Counted from the first letter of the stretch, positions 1 through 9,575 are shown. The stretch is 64,000 nucleotides of DNA from a bacterium OM1 bin76 (GCA_002238785.1 MPNA01000002.1:145775-209774), one strand, 5' to 3'. Numbers and translations are program-made. Notes: a model not told the origin generated them from the letters alone.

Positions 1-33
1 GCGCCTGGTATGCAGGTCTTGGGAGACCGGGAC

Positions 34-447
34 CTAGATCGGTTCGAGGACGATCACGGGGATCTGGCGCGAAGTCTTCTTCTCGTAGTCGGCGAACTGT
101 GGGAAGTCGATCTTCTGCTGCGTCCAGATGCGCTCTCGTTCTTCCCCTTCGGTGAACCGGGCCCTCACCATGAAGGTCTCCGTGCCAAGCTCGATCTCGA
201 CCTCGGGGTTCGCCAGCAGGTTGTGGTACCACGCCGGGTTGGTGGGTGAGCCACCCTTGGAACCAAAGATGGCATAGCCGCCCTTGACCTCCTGGTAGGC
301 CAGGGGGTTGATCCGCATGGCGCCGGTCTTGGCTCCGATGTTGTAGAGGATCAACAGAGGCATCCCCTCCAGCATTCCACCCGCCCGTCCTCCGTTGGCT
401 CGGAATTCTTCGATGACTTCTCTGTTCCAAGCGTTGTAATCGCGCAT
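34..447 (-). CDS. Deazaflavin (F420)-dependent nitroreductase family protein
   Basis: This 137-residue protein has the compact split-barrel layout of the Ddn/DUF385 family. It shows the segment ILYNIGAKTGAMRINPL near residues 33-49, then GSKGG.PTNPAWYHNLLANPEVEIELG near residues 63-90, which in this family contacts the deazaflavin cofactor F420. Members reduce quinones, nitro compounds or enones with reduced F420 and are most abundant in actinobacteria. The length is normal for the family. An AAGGGA-like ribosome site lies about 8 bases before the ATG at 447. The gene is alone on its strand, with the helicase stop downstream in the reading sense about 80 bases away. The substrate cannot be told from sequence. 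Confidence 0.88.
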   Translation of the reverse strand: MRDYNAWNREVIEEFRANGGRAGGMLEGMPLLILYNIGAKTGAMRINPLAYQEVKGGYAIFGSKGGSPTNPAWYHNLLANPEVEIELGTETFMVRARFTEGEERERIWTQQKIDFPQFADYEKKTSRQIPVIVLEPI

Positions 448-524
448 TATCAGTTCCCTTTCATACTGGTTTCCACAAGGTAAAGGCTAGGAGCACTTTG
501 GAAACGCATTGTTCACCCGGGTCA

Positions 525-3524
525 TCAGCCAGGTTGGTGTGCCCTTACCAACTTCAGCACGTCCTGCCCGTACCTGTCCAGCTTCTGGGGGCCGATCCCA
601 TGTATTGCCAGAAGGGCGGCTTCCGTGGTCGGCTGGACTGTGGAGACTTCTTCCAGGGTGCGGTTGTTGAGGATGGTGTAAGGGGGAACCTGGTTGCGCC
701 GGGCCAGGTCTCCACGCCATTGTCGAAGTGCCTCGAGTAGGTCGGGGTTGGCGGGTGGGATGGTCTCGGACGGTGGTGGGCCGGCCGCCGGCTTTGGGGG
801 AGGGTCGGTCTGCGGTGCTTTGGCATCGGCTCTCTCCGGTGGCTGGGGCCGCGGTGCCTTCTGGGTGGCGACTATTCGGAGCAGGTCTTGACCGTATTCG
901 GAGAGTTTTGCAGGGCCGATGCCCTTTATCTCGAGGAGTTCGGCCTCGGTGCCAGGCCGGTGTCGGGCGATCTCCTCCAGGGTGCGGTTGTACAGGACGA
1001 TGAAGGCGGCCACGTTGTTCTGGCGGGCTATGTCCAGGCGCCACTGGCGGAGCGTCTCGTACAACCCGGCGTCATATGGAGCAGCCGACTCCTGGTCGGA
1101 GGCGCCGTCGGACTGCTGGCTGTCCGAAGCCCGATGCGGTTGGACTCCGGCTTCGGTCATTGCAGGTGTGGGCGGCGCCAGGCGGTGGCCGGGACTGCGG
1201 GTGGTGATCGGGCGGTAAGTCCTGGTCAACTCGGGGAGGAAGGGAGACTCCCTTCCCTTCTCGGCTAGCACCACCACCTGCTGGCGGCACCTGGTGATGG
1301 CCACATGGAGGACCCGACGTTCCTCTTCGGTGTCGTCTGTGAGCAAATGGGGGACCAGTCCGGCGTCCACTCCGAAAACGATCACCCGGTCCCACTCCAG
1401 TCCTTTCACTCGGTGGATGGAGGTGGCCAGGACGCCGGGCGCCGAGGACCGTTGCCGCCCCAGCAGTTGGCGAAGGCTTGACTCGAAGGCCGGAAGATCA
1501 CGGTATGAGACTGCGGTGCGGCGCAACGCCACCAGATCATCGGTGTGGGTGGACCGGTCCGCTCGGCCACGCTTGGCGTCCAGGGCATGGGCCACCCTGC
1601 CCAGTCCGACTTCTCCGGACAGATAGTCGAGCAGCACGCCGGAGTCGCCTTGTCTTGCCACCTTCGCCGCCGTCTCGATTGCGTTGACGAACCGCCTCCA
1701 GGTGGTCGCCTTGCGGTCGTCCAAGCCCCCGCCCAGGCCCGCTAGTCCCGCCAGTGAGGTGTTGCCCTCGGGTATTAGTTCGGAAGCCAGCCGGTTGATC
1801 CGGCGGGCGGGGCGGCGCACCGCCTCCATGAGGTCGGTTCTTCGCATCGAGGTGGTGTTGAGCGCCAGTCGCACCCACGCCAGGGTGGCTCGCATGGTCG
1901 TGCGGTTCAACAGGCCCTCATCGAGTTGCGAAACGAAGGGGATTCCTTCCCTGTCCAGCGCCGCCAGCACCGGCAGCAACGCCGAGTTGACCCTGGCCAG
2001 CACGGCGATTCTCTGGGGCGGCACACCTTCGTGGAGCCATGAGCTGATCTCCTTCTCGGCATCGCCGGCCATTTGCCGGCGGTCCGAGGTGATGATCCGA
2101 AAGCTGCCGCCGTCGGAGCGGGGAGCCGCCTCGATGGTCTTGGGCACCCGGATCCGGTTGTAGGACAGCAACCGGGAGGCGGCGGTGACCACTTCGGAAG
2201 GACAGCGGTAGTTGATGGTCAGCGCACTTGCGCCGGCGCCGGGAAAATACTGATCGAAGTCGATCAGGAACTTCGGATCGGCGCCCGCATATCCGTAGAT
2301 GGTCTGATCGTCGTCGCCGACTCCGAACACGCTGAGTTCCGGAGAGGACAGCAACCGCAGCAGCAGAAGGTAGGCCGGCGTCAGGTCCTGGAACTCGTCG
2401 ACCAGCAGATGCCGGCAACGCCTCTGCCAGCGTTGCCGAAGCTGTGGGTCCGCCAGCAACAGTTCGACGGCCCCGTAGATCTGCTCGTCGTAGTCGACCT
2501 CGTTGCGGCGCTGTATCAAAGAGCGGTACCAGGTGAAGATCCCGGCCAATCCCTCCACGTCGCTTCGGTCCTCCTCCACCGCAACCGGATCCCGCAGGGC
2601 GATGCGGATCGCGGCCAGGCCTTCCAGGTAGGGGCCGATGATGTCGGTGTTGGGTTGGGGTCGTTTCCGGATCATGTCCCGGAGCCTGGCCCGGACTCCC
2701 CGCTCGTCCAGCAGCGTGGCGTCGGGCCGGACCTCGCGGATGATCGCCCACCCCAGAGAATGGATGGTGCGGATGTGCAGGTCGTTCCGCTGCAGACGCT
2801 CTCGCATCTGCAGGGCGGCCCGGTGGTTGTAGGCCACCGCCGTGACAATCCCCGGCTCGATGCGCCGGTCATCGACCAGGTGGAGGAGGCGGGCGCCCAG
2901 CGTTCGGGTCTTTCCCGATCCGGCCGGGGCGATCACCCGCACCGGGCCGCCAGGGTGTTCCACCGCCGCCCGCTGGTCATCGGCCAGATCGGACCCGGAA
3001 GCGACGGCGGGGGGTTGGACGACCAGCCGTCCCTGTTCCACCGTCTGGGAGTGGACCGTCGGGACGTCCAGGGGAGAGCGAGGGCCTCCGTCCACCCACA
3101 CATGATCTCCCCCCGGCAGGATGATGTCGGCTCGCCCGCCGATCCGTGCTCCCAACCGCGCCGCCTTGTGGCCCCACCACCAGATCGGGGCGCCGTTTCG
3201 GGCATCCCAATTGTTGGCCCACACCAGGAAGTGCAGCCTCTCCAACCAGGGGAGGTAACCGGGGCCCAGCATCCAGGGGGCCCGATCCTCCACAACGGGC
3301 TGGCGAAGCTCAGATGCCTCCACCCCCAGTTCCACGGTCACCGGAAGCCGGTTGGCCCAGTTCCGATGCAGACGTTCCACCGTCTCCTCCAACGCTGTCG
3401 GGCTGTCCAGCGTCCGCCGGTCAACCACCACCCTTTCGGCGCCTGCCAGCGGTGCACTGCCACCCGGCGGCACCACTGCCCCTCTTCCCAGCAGGTCTGG
3501 TCCTGGAAATGTCATCTCGACCAA
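525..3524 (-). CDS. UvrD/PcrA-family DNA helicase with two C-terminal HRDC domains
   Basis: This is a 999-residue superfamily 1A helicase. Walker A (APAGSGKT) is at residues 199-206, Walker B (VDEFQD) at 375-380, motif III (GDDDQTIYGYAGAD) near 403-416, and the motif V region (VKGLEWDRVIVFG) lies in the C-terminal half. Two HRDC-like domains follow, near residues 815-885 and 925-999. Both carry the pattern LRQWR..LAR.N.V....L.NRTLEE and a G.GP.KL..YG.D.L ending, joined by a Pro/Ala-rich linker. About 165 residues precede the helicase core and match nothing I recognise. The protein most resembles mycobacterial UvrD2, a 3'-5' helicase with an HRDC domain, but a tandem HRDC is unusual. The start could also be the ATG three codons in. 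Confidence 0.9.
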   Translation of the reverse strand: MVEMTFPGPDLLGRGAVVPPGGSAPLAGAERVVVDRRTLDSPTALEETVERLHRNWANRLPVTVELGVEASELRQPVVEDRAPWMLGPGYLPWLERLHFLVWANNWDARNGAPIWWWGHKAARLGARIGGRADIILPGGDHVWVDGGPRSPLDVPTVHSQTVEQGRLVVQPPAVASGSDLADDQRAAVEHPGGPVRVIAPAGSGKTRTLGARLLHLVDDRRIEPGIVTAVAYNHRAALQMRERLQRNDLHIRTIHSLGWAIIREVRPDATLLDERGVRARLRDMIRKRPQPNTDIIGPYLEGLAAIRIALRDPVAVEEDRSDVEGLAGIFTWYRSLIQRRNEVDYDEQIYGAVELLLADPQLRQRWQRRCRHLLVDEFQDLTPAYLLLLRLLSSPELSVFGVGDDDQTIYGYAGADPKFLIDFDQYFPGAGASALTINYRCPSEVVTAASRLLSYNRIRVPKTIEAAPRSDGGSFRIITSDRRQMAGDAEKEISSWLHEGVPPQRIAVLARVNSALLPVLAALDREGIPFVSQLDEGLLNRTTMRATLAWVRLALNTTSMRRTDLMEAVRRPARRINRLASELIPEGNTSLAGLAGLGGGLDDRKATTWRRFVNAIETAAKVARQGDSGVLLDYLSGEVGLGRVAHALDAKRGRADRSTHTDDLVALRRTAVSYRDLPAFESSLRQLLGRQRSSAPGVLATSIHRVKGLEWDRVIVFGVDAGLVPHLLTDDTEEERRVLHVAITRCRQQVVVLAEKGRESPFLPELTRTYRPITTRSPGHRLAPPTPAMTEAGVQPHRASDSQQSDGASDQESAAPYDAGLYETLRQWRLDIARQNNVAAFIVLYNRTLEEIARHRPGTEAELLEIKGIGPAKLSEYGQDLLRIVATQKAPRPQPPERADAKAPQTDPPPKPAAGPPPSETIPPANPDLLEALRQWRGDLARRNQVPPYTILNNRTLEEVSTVQPTTEAALLAIHGIGPQKLDRYGQDVLKLVRAHQPG

Positions 3525-3736
3525 TGTATCAAAGTCGTGTGACGTCTTTCTGGTCCAATGGCGGTGAGGTCCATCGGCACGATGGGCGCCTGAGCCAGAT
3601 GTTTGTGCCGCCGCTCCTAAGACCTATCACTGTCGGCCCTGCAGATCGGGCGGCCGGCGCCGGCCAGGTATCGAAGGCGAGAGATCGAACACATGCTCCG
3701 AGCCACGGTTCATCAGCCGGGGCGCCGGGGTTTCCG

Positions 3737-4861
3737 TCAGCCGCCTGGCCCTTGGATCATCAGCGGGATACGGGCTTCTGCCTGAGTCAGGCCACCGTGG
3801 TGGCTGACCTTGCGGGTGTCCATGCCCTTGGGGAAGAGTCCGTGGTTGTCGGGGGCGAGCAGCACTGCGTCAGGGAGGCGGGACTCGAGTTCGGGATGGG
3901 GTTTCCCTCGTCCCAGCCAGGTCCGCAGTTGCTCGGGCAGGATCATCTGGCTGCCGGTGCGTTCCGCCAGCGCCTCGATCCGCTGGTATGGGCCGCTGAG
4001 CATGAGTCCCCGGCTGTCGCCCCACCAACGCAGACCGGCGGTCTCGGCCCTGTCGAATATGAATCTGCCTTCCGGCGGGATATCCCGATGACCGTGATCG
4101 GAACTTCCCACCATCACGGTGTCGGGCGGGAGGCGGTCTGCCAGCCTTGCCCAGAGCCGGTTGGCGATGGTTATTGCCTGGGCGTATCGCTGGGACTGTT
4201 GCCCGGCTTCATGAGCCGCCATGTCCACTGCGTGGTAGTAGACCATCGCCAGGGTTCGCTTCGACCCGGCAATCAGATAGCCCGGGTCGACTTCCAAAGG
4301 TGACAGATAACCCCGCATCTGCGCTCCCCTGTAGAGCATTCGGGTGAGTGGGGTGTCAAAGAATGCGGCCGGTTGCACGATCACTCCCCGAGCCCTCCGG
4401 GCGGAGAGCCGTTCCCAAAGGTTGGGAGCGGGCAGGAAGGCCGCGGTGTCGTAGACCACGTGCCTGCCGGAGAGGTCGGTCCAGTGCAGGAGGCTGAGCA
4501 CCTTTCCCAAGTCGGGAAACCACTGCCGGTAGCCGATCACCCCGTGCTGAAGGGGGCTCAGCCCGGTGACTATCGATGAGAGGCTCACCGAGGTGGTGGT
4601 GGGAAACGGAGCCTCCAGGCCGGCCCGGTGCGATTGCCGCAGCGCCGGCGCGTCGGGATGGGAGAGTTGTCCGGCACCCAATCCGTCGATGATCACCAGC
4701 AGGTAATGGCGAGCAGGCGGAATCAGCCTGGCGAGGTCGGAGCGCAGTCCCCGGGTGGGAGAACGGCCGGTGAGACGTTGCTCCAACTCCGCCACCAGGT
4801 TGACCAGGTTGTTCCCCGCGTAGGTAGGGCCTTTGTGTGCCGTTGCGGGCTCATCCCTCAT
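3737..4861 (-). CDS. Alkaline-phosphatase-superfamily phosphodiesterase / nucleotide pyrophosphatase
   Basis: The 374-residue product has the metal-site pattern of the type I phosphodiesterase/nucleotide pyrophosphatase branch. LLVIIDGLGAG supplies the first Asp, PTTTSVSLSSI supplies the Thr nucleophile, YYHAVDMAAHE supplies Asp and His, GSSDHGH supplies the Asp-His pair, and VSHHGG supplies the last His. There is no signal peptide, so a cytoplasmic location is likely. Its ATG overlaps the stop of the upstream PIN-like gene by four bases (ATGA), so it is the third gene of an operon with the MerR-DUF433 and PIN-like genes. The substrate is unknown. The fold is sure, and the specific name less so. 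Confidence 0.85.
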   Translation of the reverse strand: MRDEPATAHKGPTYAGNNLVNLVAELEQRLTGRSPTRGLRSDLARLIPPARHYLLVIIDGLGAGQLSHPDAPALRQSHRAGLEAPFPTTTSVSLSSIVTGLSPLQHGVIGYRQWFPDLGKVLSLLHWTDLSGRHVVYDTAAFLPAPNLWERLSARRARGVIVQPAAFFDTPLTRMLYRGAQMRGYLSPLEVDPGYLIAGSKRTLAMVYYHAVDMAAHEAGQQSQRYAQAITIANRLWARLADRLPPDTVMVGSSDHGHRDIPPEGRFIFDRAETAGLRWWGDSRGLMLSGPYQRIEALAERTGSQMILPEQLRTWLGRGKPHPELESRLPDAVLLAPDNHGLFPKGMDTRKVSHHGGLTQAEARIPLMIQGPGG

Positions 4862-5130
4862 GTCCGACCGATGCGGCGTTTGTCTAACGATTCCCTTAGT
4901 AAGGAAAGCAGCCCATTCTCACCTCTTCGTTTCAACTGATCGCTGTCATGAGTAACCAGTGCATCGAACCCTGCTTGTTCGGCCCGCAAGTACAGGTACC
5001 AGTCAGGAGTTCTGGTGCCGGTAAGGGTGGTATCGAAGTGGCGCAGAGCCACCACTCTTACGCTGTCGTCAACGTCGCTTATGTCAAACCCGGGGGGTGA
5101 GGGGAAACCTTCATCAAGCAGCAGTCGCAT
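4858..5130 (-). CDS. PIN-like toxin candidate (DUF5615-type)
   Basis: The start chosen is the ATG at 5130, giving 90 residues beginning MRLLLDEGFP. That opening and the later VALRHFDTT, TPDWYLYLRAEQAGFDALVTHDSD match the small PIN-like nucleases of the DUF5615 group, which are toxins of type II modules. The acidic pair near the N terminus (LLLDE) and the DALVTHD strand are where the metal ligands lie in this fold. The longer open frame upstream is only the other-frame reading of the antitoxin gene. The gene overlaps the upstream antitoxin by 17 bases and the downstream phosphodiesterase by four, indicating tight translational coupling. RNase activity is inferred from the family. Confidence 0.72.
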   Translation of the reverse strand: MRLLLDEGFPSPPGFDISDVDDSVRVVALRHFDTTLTGTRTPDWYLYLRAEQAGFDALVTHDSDQLKRRGENGLLSLLRESLDKRRIGRT

Positions 5131-5836
5131 CGGAGCGGGACTCCCTGAGGCGAAGCTTTTCCTCCAGGCGGATAGCGTCTGTAATAGCCTCCACCTCCAC
5201 TTGCGGGTATAGCAAACGAATCTTCTCCGCGGGAAGACGGCGTTGTTCATGGAGAGCAAAGAGGGCTGAGGTAGGGATTCGGGAACGGACGACACAGGGT
5301 TCTCCGGATAGCACCCCAGGGGAAATGTGCGTGTGTGTGGATGGGTAAACCAAACCAGGTCCCCACATTGCTGAACGTGACACCTTGTCAATTGGTTGAG
5401 CAATATCGAATACCGACAGGAACAGGGTCATACCGTCGAAAGCCTGTTGTCCAGAGAACCTGTCAAGGGTCTCGCCACTGAGAAAGGCATGCTGGCCGTC
5501 GGATCTGACAGAGGGATCCACGCGTTCCCCGGCTAGGACATCACGGATCAGCCGCACCCGTTCGGAAACACCTGACGTCTCCATGCCCCTCTTTCGTAGC
5601 CAGGCGAATAGGCGCAGGTACAACAGATCGCGGTACGACCAACCCCGAGGATGCCGCGCATTCCAATCTGGCGTGAGCAAGCCCGACCTTGCCCAGTGGT
5701 TTATGGTGCTATGCGGCACCCCTGACAGCTGAGAGGCTCGCTTCGCGTCGTAGAAACCGCGTGGGCGACGGAGAGCTTGTATCACGATGTATCGGTCTTC
5801 GTCTCCAACATCTGGGATCTCGGTCATGGTTATCAA
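5114..5836 (-). CDS. MerR-like HTH protein with C-terminal DUF433 domain (antitoxin candidate)
   Basis: This 240-residue protein has an N-terminal MerR-type helix-turn-helix near residues 25-75 (YDAKRASQLSGVPHSTINHWARSGLL, then W.YRDLLYLRLFAWLRKRG). A DUF433 domain near residues 165-225 begins ISPGVLSGEPCVVRSRIPT. DUF433 proteins are commonly the antitoxin partner of DUF5615 PIN-like toxins, and the next gene on the same strand is just that, overlapping by 17 bases. It probably represses its own promoter, by analogy with other antitoxins. At 240 residues it is longer than typical DUF433 antitoxins because of the added MerR half. An alternative start is the ATG at 5827. Confidence 0.75.
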   Translation of the reverse strand: MITMTEIPDVGDEDRYIVIQALRRPRGFYDAKRASQLSGVPHSTINHWARSGLLTPDWNARHPRGWSYRDLLYLRLFAWLRKRGMETSGVSERVRLIRDVLAGERVDPSVRSDGQHAFLSGETLDRFSGQQAFDGMTLFLSVFDIAQPIDKVSRSAMWGPGLVYPSTHTHISPGVLSGEPCVVRSRIPTSALFALHEQRRLPAEKIRLLYPQVEVEAITDAIRLEEKLRLRESRSDATAA

Positions 5837-5875
5837 GGCTACCTGCGATTGGAAGGTTGGCCTTGAGTGGATTAC

Positions 5876-7510
5876 CTACCTGTGGCGGTACCACTCAACG
5901 TGTTCGGGTGGCAGGGGGGTGTTGCCCAAGATGGCGTCGGCGGCTTTTTCGGCGATCATCATCACCGGTGCGTAGATGTTGCCGTTGGTGATGGTGGGCA
6001 TCACCGAGGCATCCACCACACGCAGACCCTCAACGCCGTGCACCCGGAAATCGGAGGGTGACACCACCGACATGTCGTCGACACCCATCTTTGCGGTGCA
6101 TGAGGGATGTAGGGCGGTCTCGGCGTCGGATGCAACCCAGTCGAGGATCTCCTGGTCGGTCTGCACGGCCGGTCCTGGTGACAGTTCCCCGGCGTCGAAT
6201 GCTTCGAAGGCCGGCTGGCTGAGGATGTTGCGGACGGTGCGCACCGCCTCCACCCACTCTCGGCGGTCGTTGGGAGTCGACAGGTAGTTGAATCGCAGTC
6301 GTGGCTTGTCGAACGGATCGGCAGACCGAAGCCTGATTGTCCCCCGCACGTCGGAGAACATCGGGCCGACGTGCACCTGGTAGCCGTGTCCCTGGGCCGG
6401 AACCGACCCGTCGTACCGGATCGCCACCGGCAGGAAATGGAGCATCAGGTTCGGGTATCCCACCTGGTCGTTGCTGCGGACGAAACCGCCGCCTTCGAAG
6501 TGGTTGCTGGTGGCGGGACCGGCGCGGAACAGCCACTGCAGCCCGATCCAGGGCATCCTCCATTTGGCCAGGTGGGGCTGCAGAGACACCGGTTGCTTGG
6601 AGGCATGCTGGATGTATACCTCCAGGTGGTCCTGCAGGTTCTCCCCGACTCCCGGAAGGTCGGCCACCACCCCTATCCCGAACGACTCGAGGTGCTCTGC
6701 CGGCCCCATCCCCGACAGCATCAGCAATTGCGGTGAGTTGATGGCGCCTCCGCACAGGATCAACTCCTTGGCTTCCACCCGGTGGAGTCGGCGGCCCTTG
6801 CGGTATTCGACCCCCACCGCCCTGCTTCCCTCAAAGAGGATCCGGGTGATGTGCGCCCGGGTCAGCAACGACAGATTGGGACGGTCCATCACCGGATGCA
6901 GGTAGGCGCGGGAAGCACTGAGGCGCCGTCCCCGGTGGCGATTGGCGTCGAAAGCGGCGAAGCCCTCCTGCCGGTAGCCGTTCACATCGGTGGTATTGGG
7001 AATGCCGGCCTGCTCGCCGGCCTTGAAGAAGGCCTGGAAGAGGGGGTTGGCGGCCGGGCCCCGTTCCAGGATCAACGGCCCCTCGCCGCCCCGGTATTCG
7101 TCGGTGCCCGCCAGGGTGGTCTCCAGGCGTTTGAAGTAGGGAAGGCAATGGGCGTAGTCCCATTCCTCCATTCCCGCTTCGGCCGCCCACTTCTGGTAGT
7201 CCAAGGGGTTGCCGCGCTGGAAGATCATCCCGTTGATGGAACTCGACCCGCCCAGCACTTTGCCGCGGGCGTGATAGACCTGGCGGCCTCCCATGTGGGG
7301 CTCGGGCTCGGACTGGTACTTCCAGTCGTAGAACTTCGATCCGATCGGGTAGGTGAGAGCCGCAGGCATGTGGATGAAGACATCCCATCGGTAGTCGGGG
7401 CGGCCGGCTTCCAGCACCAGCACCCGGTGGGAGGGATCGGCACTGAGGCGGTTGGCCAGTGCACATCCGGCGGAGCCACCACCGATGATGAGAAAGTCGT
7501 ATCTGGCCAT
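5876..7510 (-). CDS. GMC-family FAD oxidoreductase (choline dehydrogenase-like)
   Basis: The protein has 544 residues, the normal length for GMC alcohol dehydrogenases. The FAD-binding motif [17 protein letters not shown] is at the N terminus, [14 protein letters not shown] near residues 84-97 is GMC signature 1, and [13 protein letters not shown] is signature 2. The C-terminal region [11 protein letters not shown]...[14 protein letters not shown] supplies the catalytic His and Asn. It looks like BetA-type choline dehydrogenases, which oxidise choline to betaine aldehyde, but sequence alone does not separate choline from other primary alcohols. A sulfatase gene ends 21 bases upstream on the same strand and carries the residues of the choline-sulfatase group, which makes choline a reasonable guess. 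Confidence 0.88.
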   Translation of the reverse strand: MARYDFLIIGGGSAGCALANRLSADPSHRVLVLEAGRPDYRWDVFIHMPAALTYPIGSKFYDWKYQSEPEPHMGGRQVYHARGKVLGGSSSINGMIFQRGNPLDYQKWAAEAGMEEWDYAHCLPYFKRLETTLAGTDEYRGGEGPLILERGPAANPLFQAFFKAGEQAGIPNTTDVNGYRQEGFAAFDANRHRGRRLSASRAYLHPVMDRPNLSLLTRAHITRILFEGSRAVGVEYRKGRRLHRVEAKELILCGGAINSPQLLMLSGMGPAEHLESFGIGVVADLPGVGENLQDHLEVYIQHASKQPVSLQPHLAKWRMPWIGLQWLFRAGPATSNHFEGGGFVRSNDQVGYPNLMLHFLPVAIRYDGSVPAQGHGYQVHVGPMFSDVRGTIRLRSADPFDKPRLRFNYLSTPNDRREWVEAVRTVRNILSQPAFEAFDAGELSPGPAVQTDQEILDWVASDAETALHPSCTAKMGVDDMSVVSPSDFRVHGVEGLRVVDASVMPTITNGNIYAPVMMIAEKAADAILGNTPLPPEHVEWYRHR

Positions 7511-7531
7511 CTCAGTCGATTCGGCAGGAGA

Positions 7532-9055
7532 TCAGGGCTTCGAGTTGCCGTCTGGTGACACGTACTGCGGATAGCGGGACTGCTCTTCAAGAACCCCGAT
7601 CGGCAGATGGCTGCGGATGTAGACGCCTTCACCGCCGAATTTGGGAGTGAAGTCCCAAGTGATCCCCTGGCTGCGCATCACGCTGCTCACGAACGCCCGG
7701 CGGCGCTGGCTCTCCAGGACCTGGTCGGTGAGTTGGGCGCTGTCCCACCGTTGGTTGATCTCCTCTTTGACCTCCCCCAGGGCCTGGTCGGTGTCGGCCA
7801 GGTTGGACAATTCCTCCGGGTCGGCCTTCACATGGAACACCTGGTCGGGGTCACTCTCCGCCACCACGTACTTGGCGCCGCCCCTCTGGACCATGAACAT
7901 GGGAGTCACGGCCCCTTCCGCGTAATACTCCCCGATCACCTCGTCATGGCCCTGATCGCCGTACAGGTGGGGCAACAGGGACCGCCCGTCCAGGGGGCTG
8001 GGATAGTTGATCTGGGCGCCGTCGGCGGCCAGACCCATCATGGTGGGCCCCAGGTCCACCAGCGACACCGCTTCCGACACCCGGCGGGGCTTGAGACGGT
8101 CGGGACACCAAAAGATCAGCGGCACCCGAACCGATCGCTCCAGAAAGCTCATCTTGAACCACATTCCCCGTTCGCCCAGCATGTCCCCGTGATCGGAGGT
8201 GACGATGACGATGGTGTCGGCGGCCATGCCGGTCTCCTGCAGCGCCTGTCGCACCAGTCCCACCCGCCGGTCGAAGTCGGAGACCGAGGCGTAGTACGCC
8301 CGGCGAGCGGCCCGGATCTGCTGCTCGGTGAGATCGATGTCGGTGGCGCCGATCGACCACCGGAGTCGGTCACTGTGGGGATCACGAGGCGCCTGCTCGT
8401 AGGTGGTGATCGGCATGTCGATGTCGTCGTCGTTGTAGAGGCCCCAAGTCTCCGGTCGAGCCAGGTAAGGGTCATGGGGTTGTATGAAGGAGACGGTGAG
8501 CATGAAGGGCCTGTCGCCGGATCGAGCGCGGTCGTAAATCCAACGTTGGGCCCTGAAGGTCACCTCATCGTCATAGTCGATGTTCACGGCCGCCAAGGTG
8601 CTTCCGGCCTCGGTCACCACTTTCATGGTGTGGAACCAGTCCTGCTTCTCGTAGGGCTCGTCCCAGCGGGGGTGCCACACGAAGTCGGCCGGATAGGCGT
8701 CGGTGGTCAGTCTCTCTTCGAACCCGTGCAACTGGTCCGGCCCGATGAAGTGCATCTTGCCCGACAGGCAGGTCAGATAGCCGCGATCGGCCAGGTAGTG
8801 GGCGAAAGTCGGGATTTCGACCGACCATTCGGCGGCGTTGTCCCAGGCGCCGATCCGGGCGGGAAGGCAGGAGGTCATCATCACATACCTGGAGGGTCCG
8901 CACAGCGGCGAGTTGGTGTAGGCCCAGTCGAAGGTGATCCCCTCGTCGGCCATGCGGGAAATGTTGGGCGCGTACACCACCCGGTGGCCGTAGGTGGGCA
9001 GGAAGTGAGGCGCCAGTTGGTCGGCCATGATCAGGACGATGTTGGGGCGCTTCAT
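7532..9055 (-). CDS. Sulfatase (choline-sulfatase / arylsulfatase family)
   Basis: The start used is the ATG at 9055, giving 507 residues beginning MKRPNIVLIMADQ. The longer frame has no family support before that Met. The sulfatase signature C-x-P-S-R is present as LCGPSR with Cys 52, the residue converted to formylglycine. Other metal ligands fit: MADQ at the N terminus and VTSDHGDMLGERGMW for the Asp-His pair. Sulfatases hydrolyse sulfate esters. The downstream GMC oxidoreductase in the same operon suggests sequential processing, for example choline-O-sulfate to choline to betaine aldehyde, but this is inference from order. There is no signal peptide, so the enzyme probably acts in the cytoplasm. 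Confidence 0.87.
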   Translation of the reverse strand: MKRPNIVLIMADQLAPHFLPTYGHRVVYAPNISRMADEGITFDWAYTNSPLCGPSRYVMMTSCLPARIGAWDNAAEWSVEIPTFAHYLADRGYLTCLSGKMHFIGPDQLHGFEERLTTDAYPADFVWHPRWDEPYEKQDWFHTMKVVTEAGSTLAAVNIDYDDEVTFRAQRWIYDRARSGDRPFMLTVSFIQPHDPYLARPETWGLYNDDDIDMPITTYEQAPRDPHSDRLRWSIGATDIDLTEQQIRAARRAYYASVSDFDRRVGLVRQALQETGMAADTIVIVTSDHGDMLGERGMWFKMSFLERSVRVPLIFWCPDRLKPRRVSEAVSLVDLGPTMMGLAADGAQINYPSPLDGRSLLPHLYGDQGHDEVIGEYYAEGAVTPMFMVQRGGAKYVVAESDPDQVFHVKADPEELSNLADTDQALGEVKEEINQRWDSAQLTDQVLESQRRRAFVSSVMRSQGITWDFTPKFGGEGVYIRSHLPIGVLEEQSRYPQYVSPDGNSKP

Positions 9056-9171
9056 TTCTCGCAATGGTAAAGGGCTATGGGAGCTTTCCCGGCTGTGAAT
9101 GCCCTTCGCTGCCGGCGCCGGTGGACCCCTGCCGGACATCAGCAGCGGTCTTGGGCGGCATTCGGGTTTTC

Positions 9172-9177
9172 TATACT
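9172..9177 (+). promoter_or_regulatory. Possible -10 element of the nuo operon
   Basis: TATACT lies 33 bases before the nuoA ATG, in the only non-coding stretch between the divergent sulfatase and nuoA. The -35 region is not clear: a TTGGGC lies about 15 bases upstream. Read by eye only. Confidence 0.3.
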
Positions 9178-9209
9178 GACAATCGGGTGTCCGCTTCAGT
9201 TTTTCGCAT

Positions 9210-9575
9210 ATGACCGCTTACTTCGAGAACTACCTTTTCGTGGCTGCTTTTGCCCTGCTGGGGGCCGTGCTGGTGTTGGTCATGCTGGGAGTGGCCTCGA
9301 TTCTGCGGCCCAACAAGCCCACCGCAGCCAAGAAACTCACCTACGAGTGTGGTGTGGACCCGGTGGGGGAGGGATGGAGTCAGACCTACGTTCGCTACTA
9401 CGTGTTTGGCCTGCTGTTCGTGATCTTCGACGTGGAGGCGGCGTTCATCTTCCCATGGGCCATCATGGCCGAGGAGTTGGGGATGTTCGGGCTGGTGGCG
9501 ATCATCATATTCATGCTCACCTTGGTGGAGGGTCTGTTCTACGCCATCAAGAAGGGAGTCCTGCGGTGGGAGTGA
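9210..9575 (+). CDS. nuoA: NADH-quinone oxidoreductase subunit A
   Basis: The 121-residue protein has three membrane helices. The conserved loop [20 protein letters not shown] (residues 34-53) is the subunit A signature, containing the Cys of the quinone-site loop, and [22 protein letters not shown] follows. It is a small membrane subunit at the junction of the peripheral and membrane arms of complex I. It is first in an 11-gene run, and its stop overlaps the nuoB start region by about ten bases. No strong ribosome site is seen before the ATG. Confidence 0.96.
   Translation: MTAYFENYLFVAAFALLGAVLVLVMLGVASILRPNKPTAAKKLTYECGVDPVGEGWSQTYVRYYVFGLLFVIFDVEAAFIFPWAIMAEELGMFGLVAIIIFMLTLVEGLFYAIKKGVLRWE

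Noticed and set aside
2073..3542. 489-residue plus-strand open frame
   Set aside because: It is antisense to the helicase with all its motifs.
5131..5403. Upstream extension of the PIN-like toxin
   Set aside because: It is the antitoxin gene in another frame. The PIN-like domain begins at the ATG at 5130.
7607..9070. 487-residue plus-strand open frame
   Set aside because: It is antisense to the sulfatase, which has its full active site. The composition is typical of a shadow.
9077..9565. Upstream extension of nuoB to 328 residues
   Set aside because: The extension is nuoA and its leader in another frame. NuoB proteins begin near the GTG at 9566.
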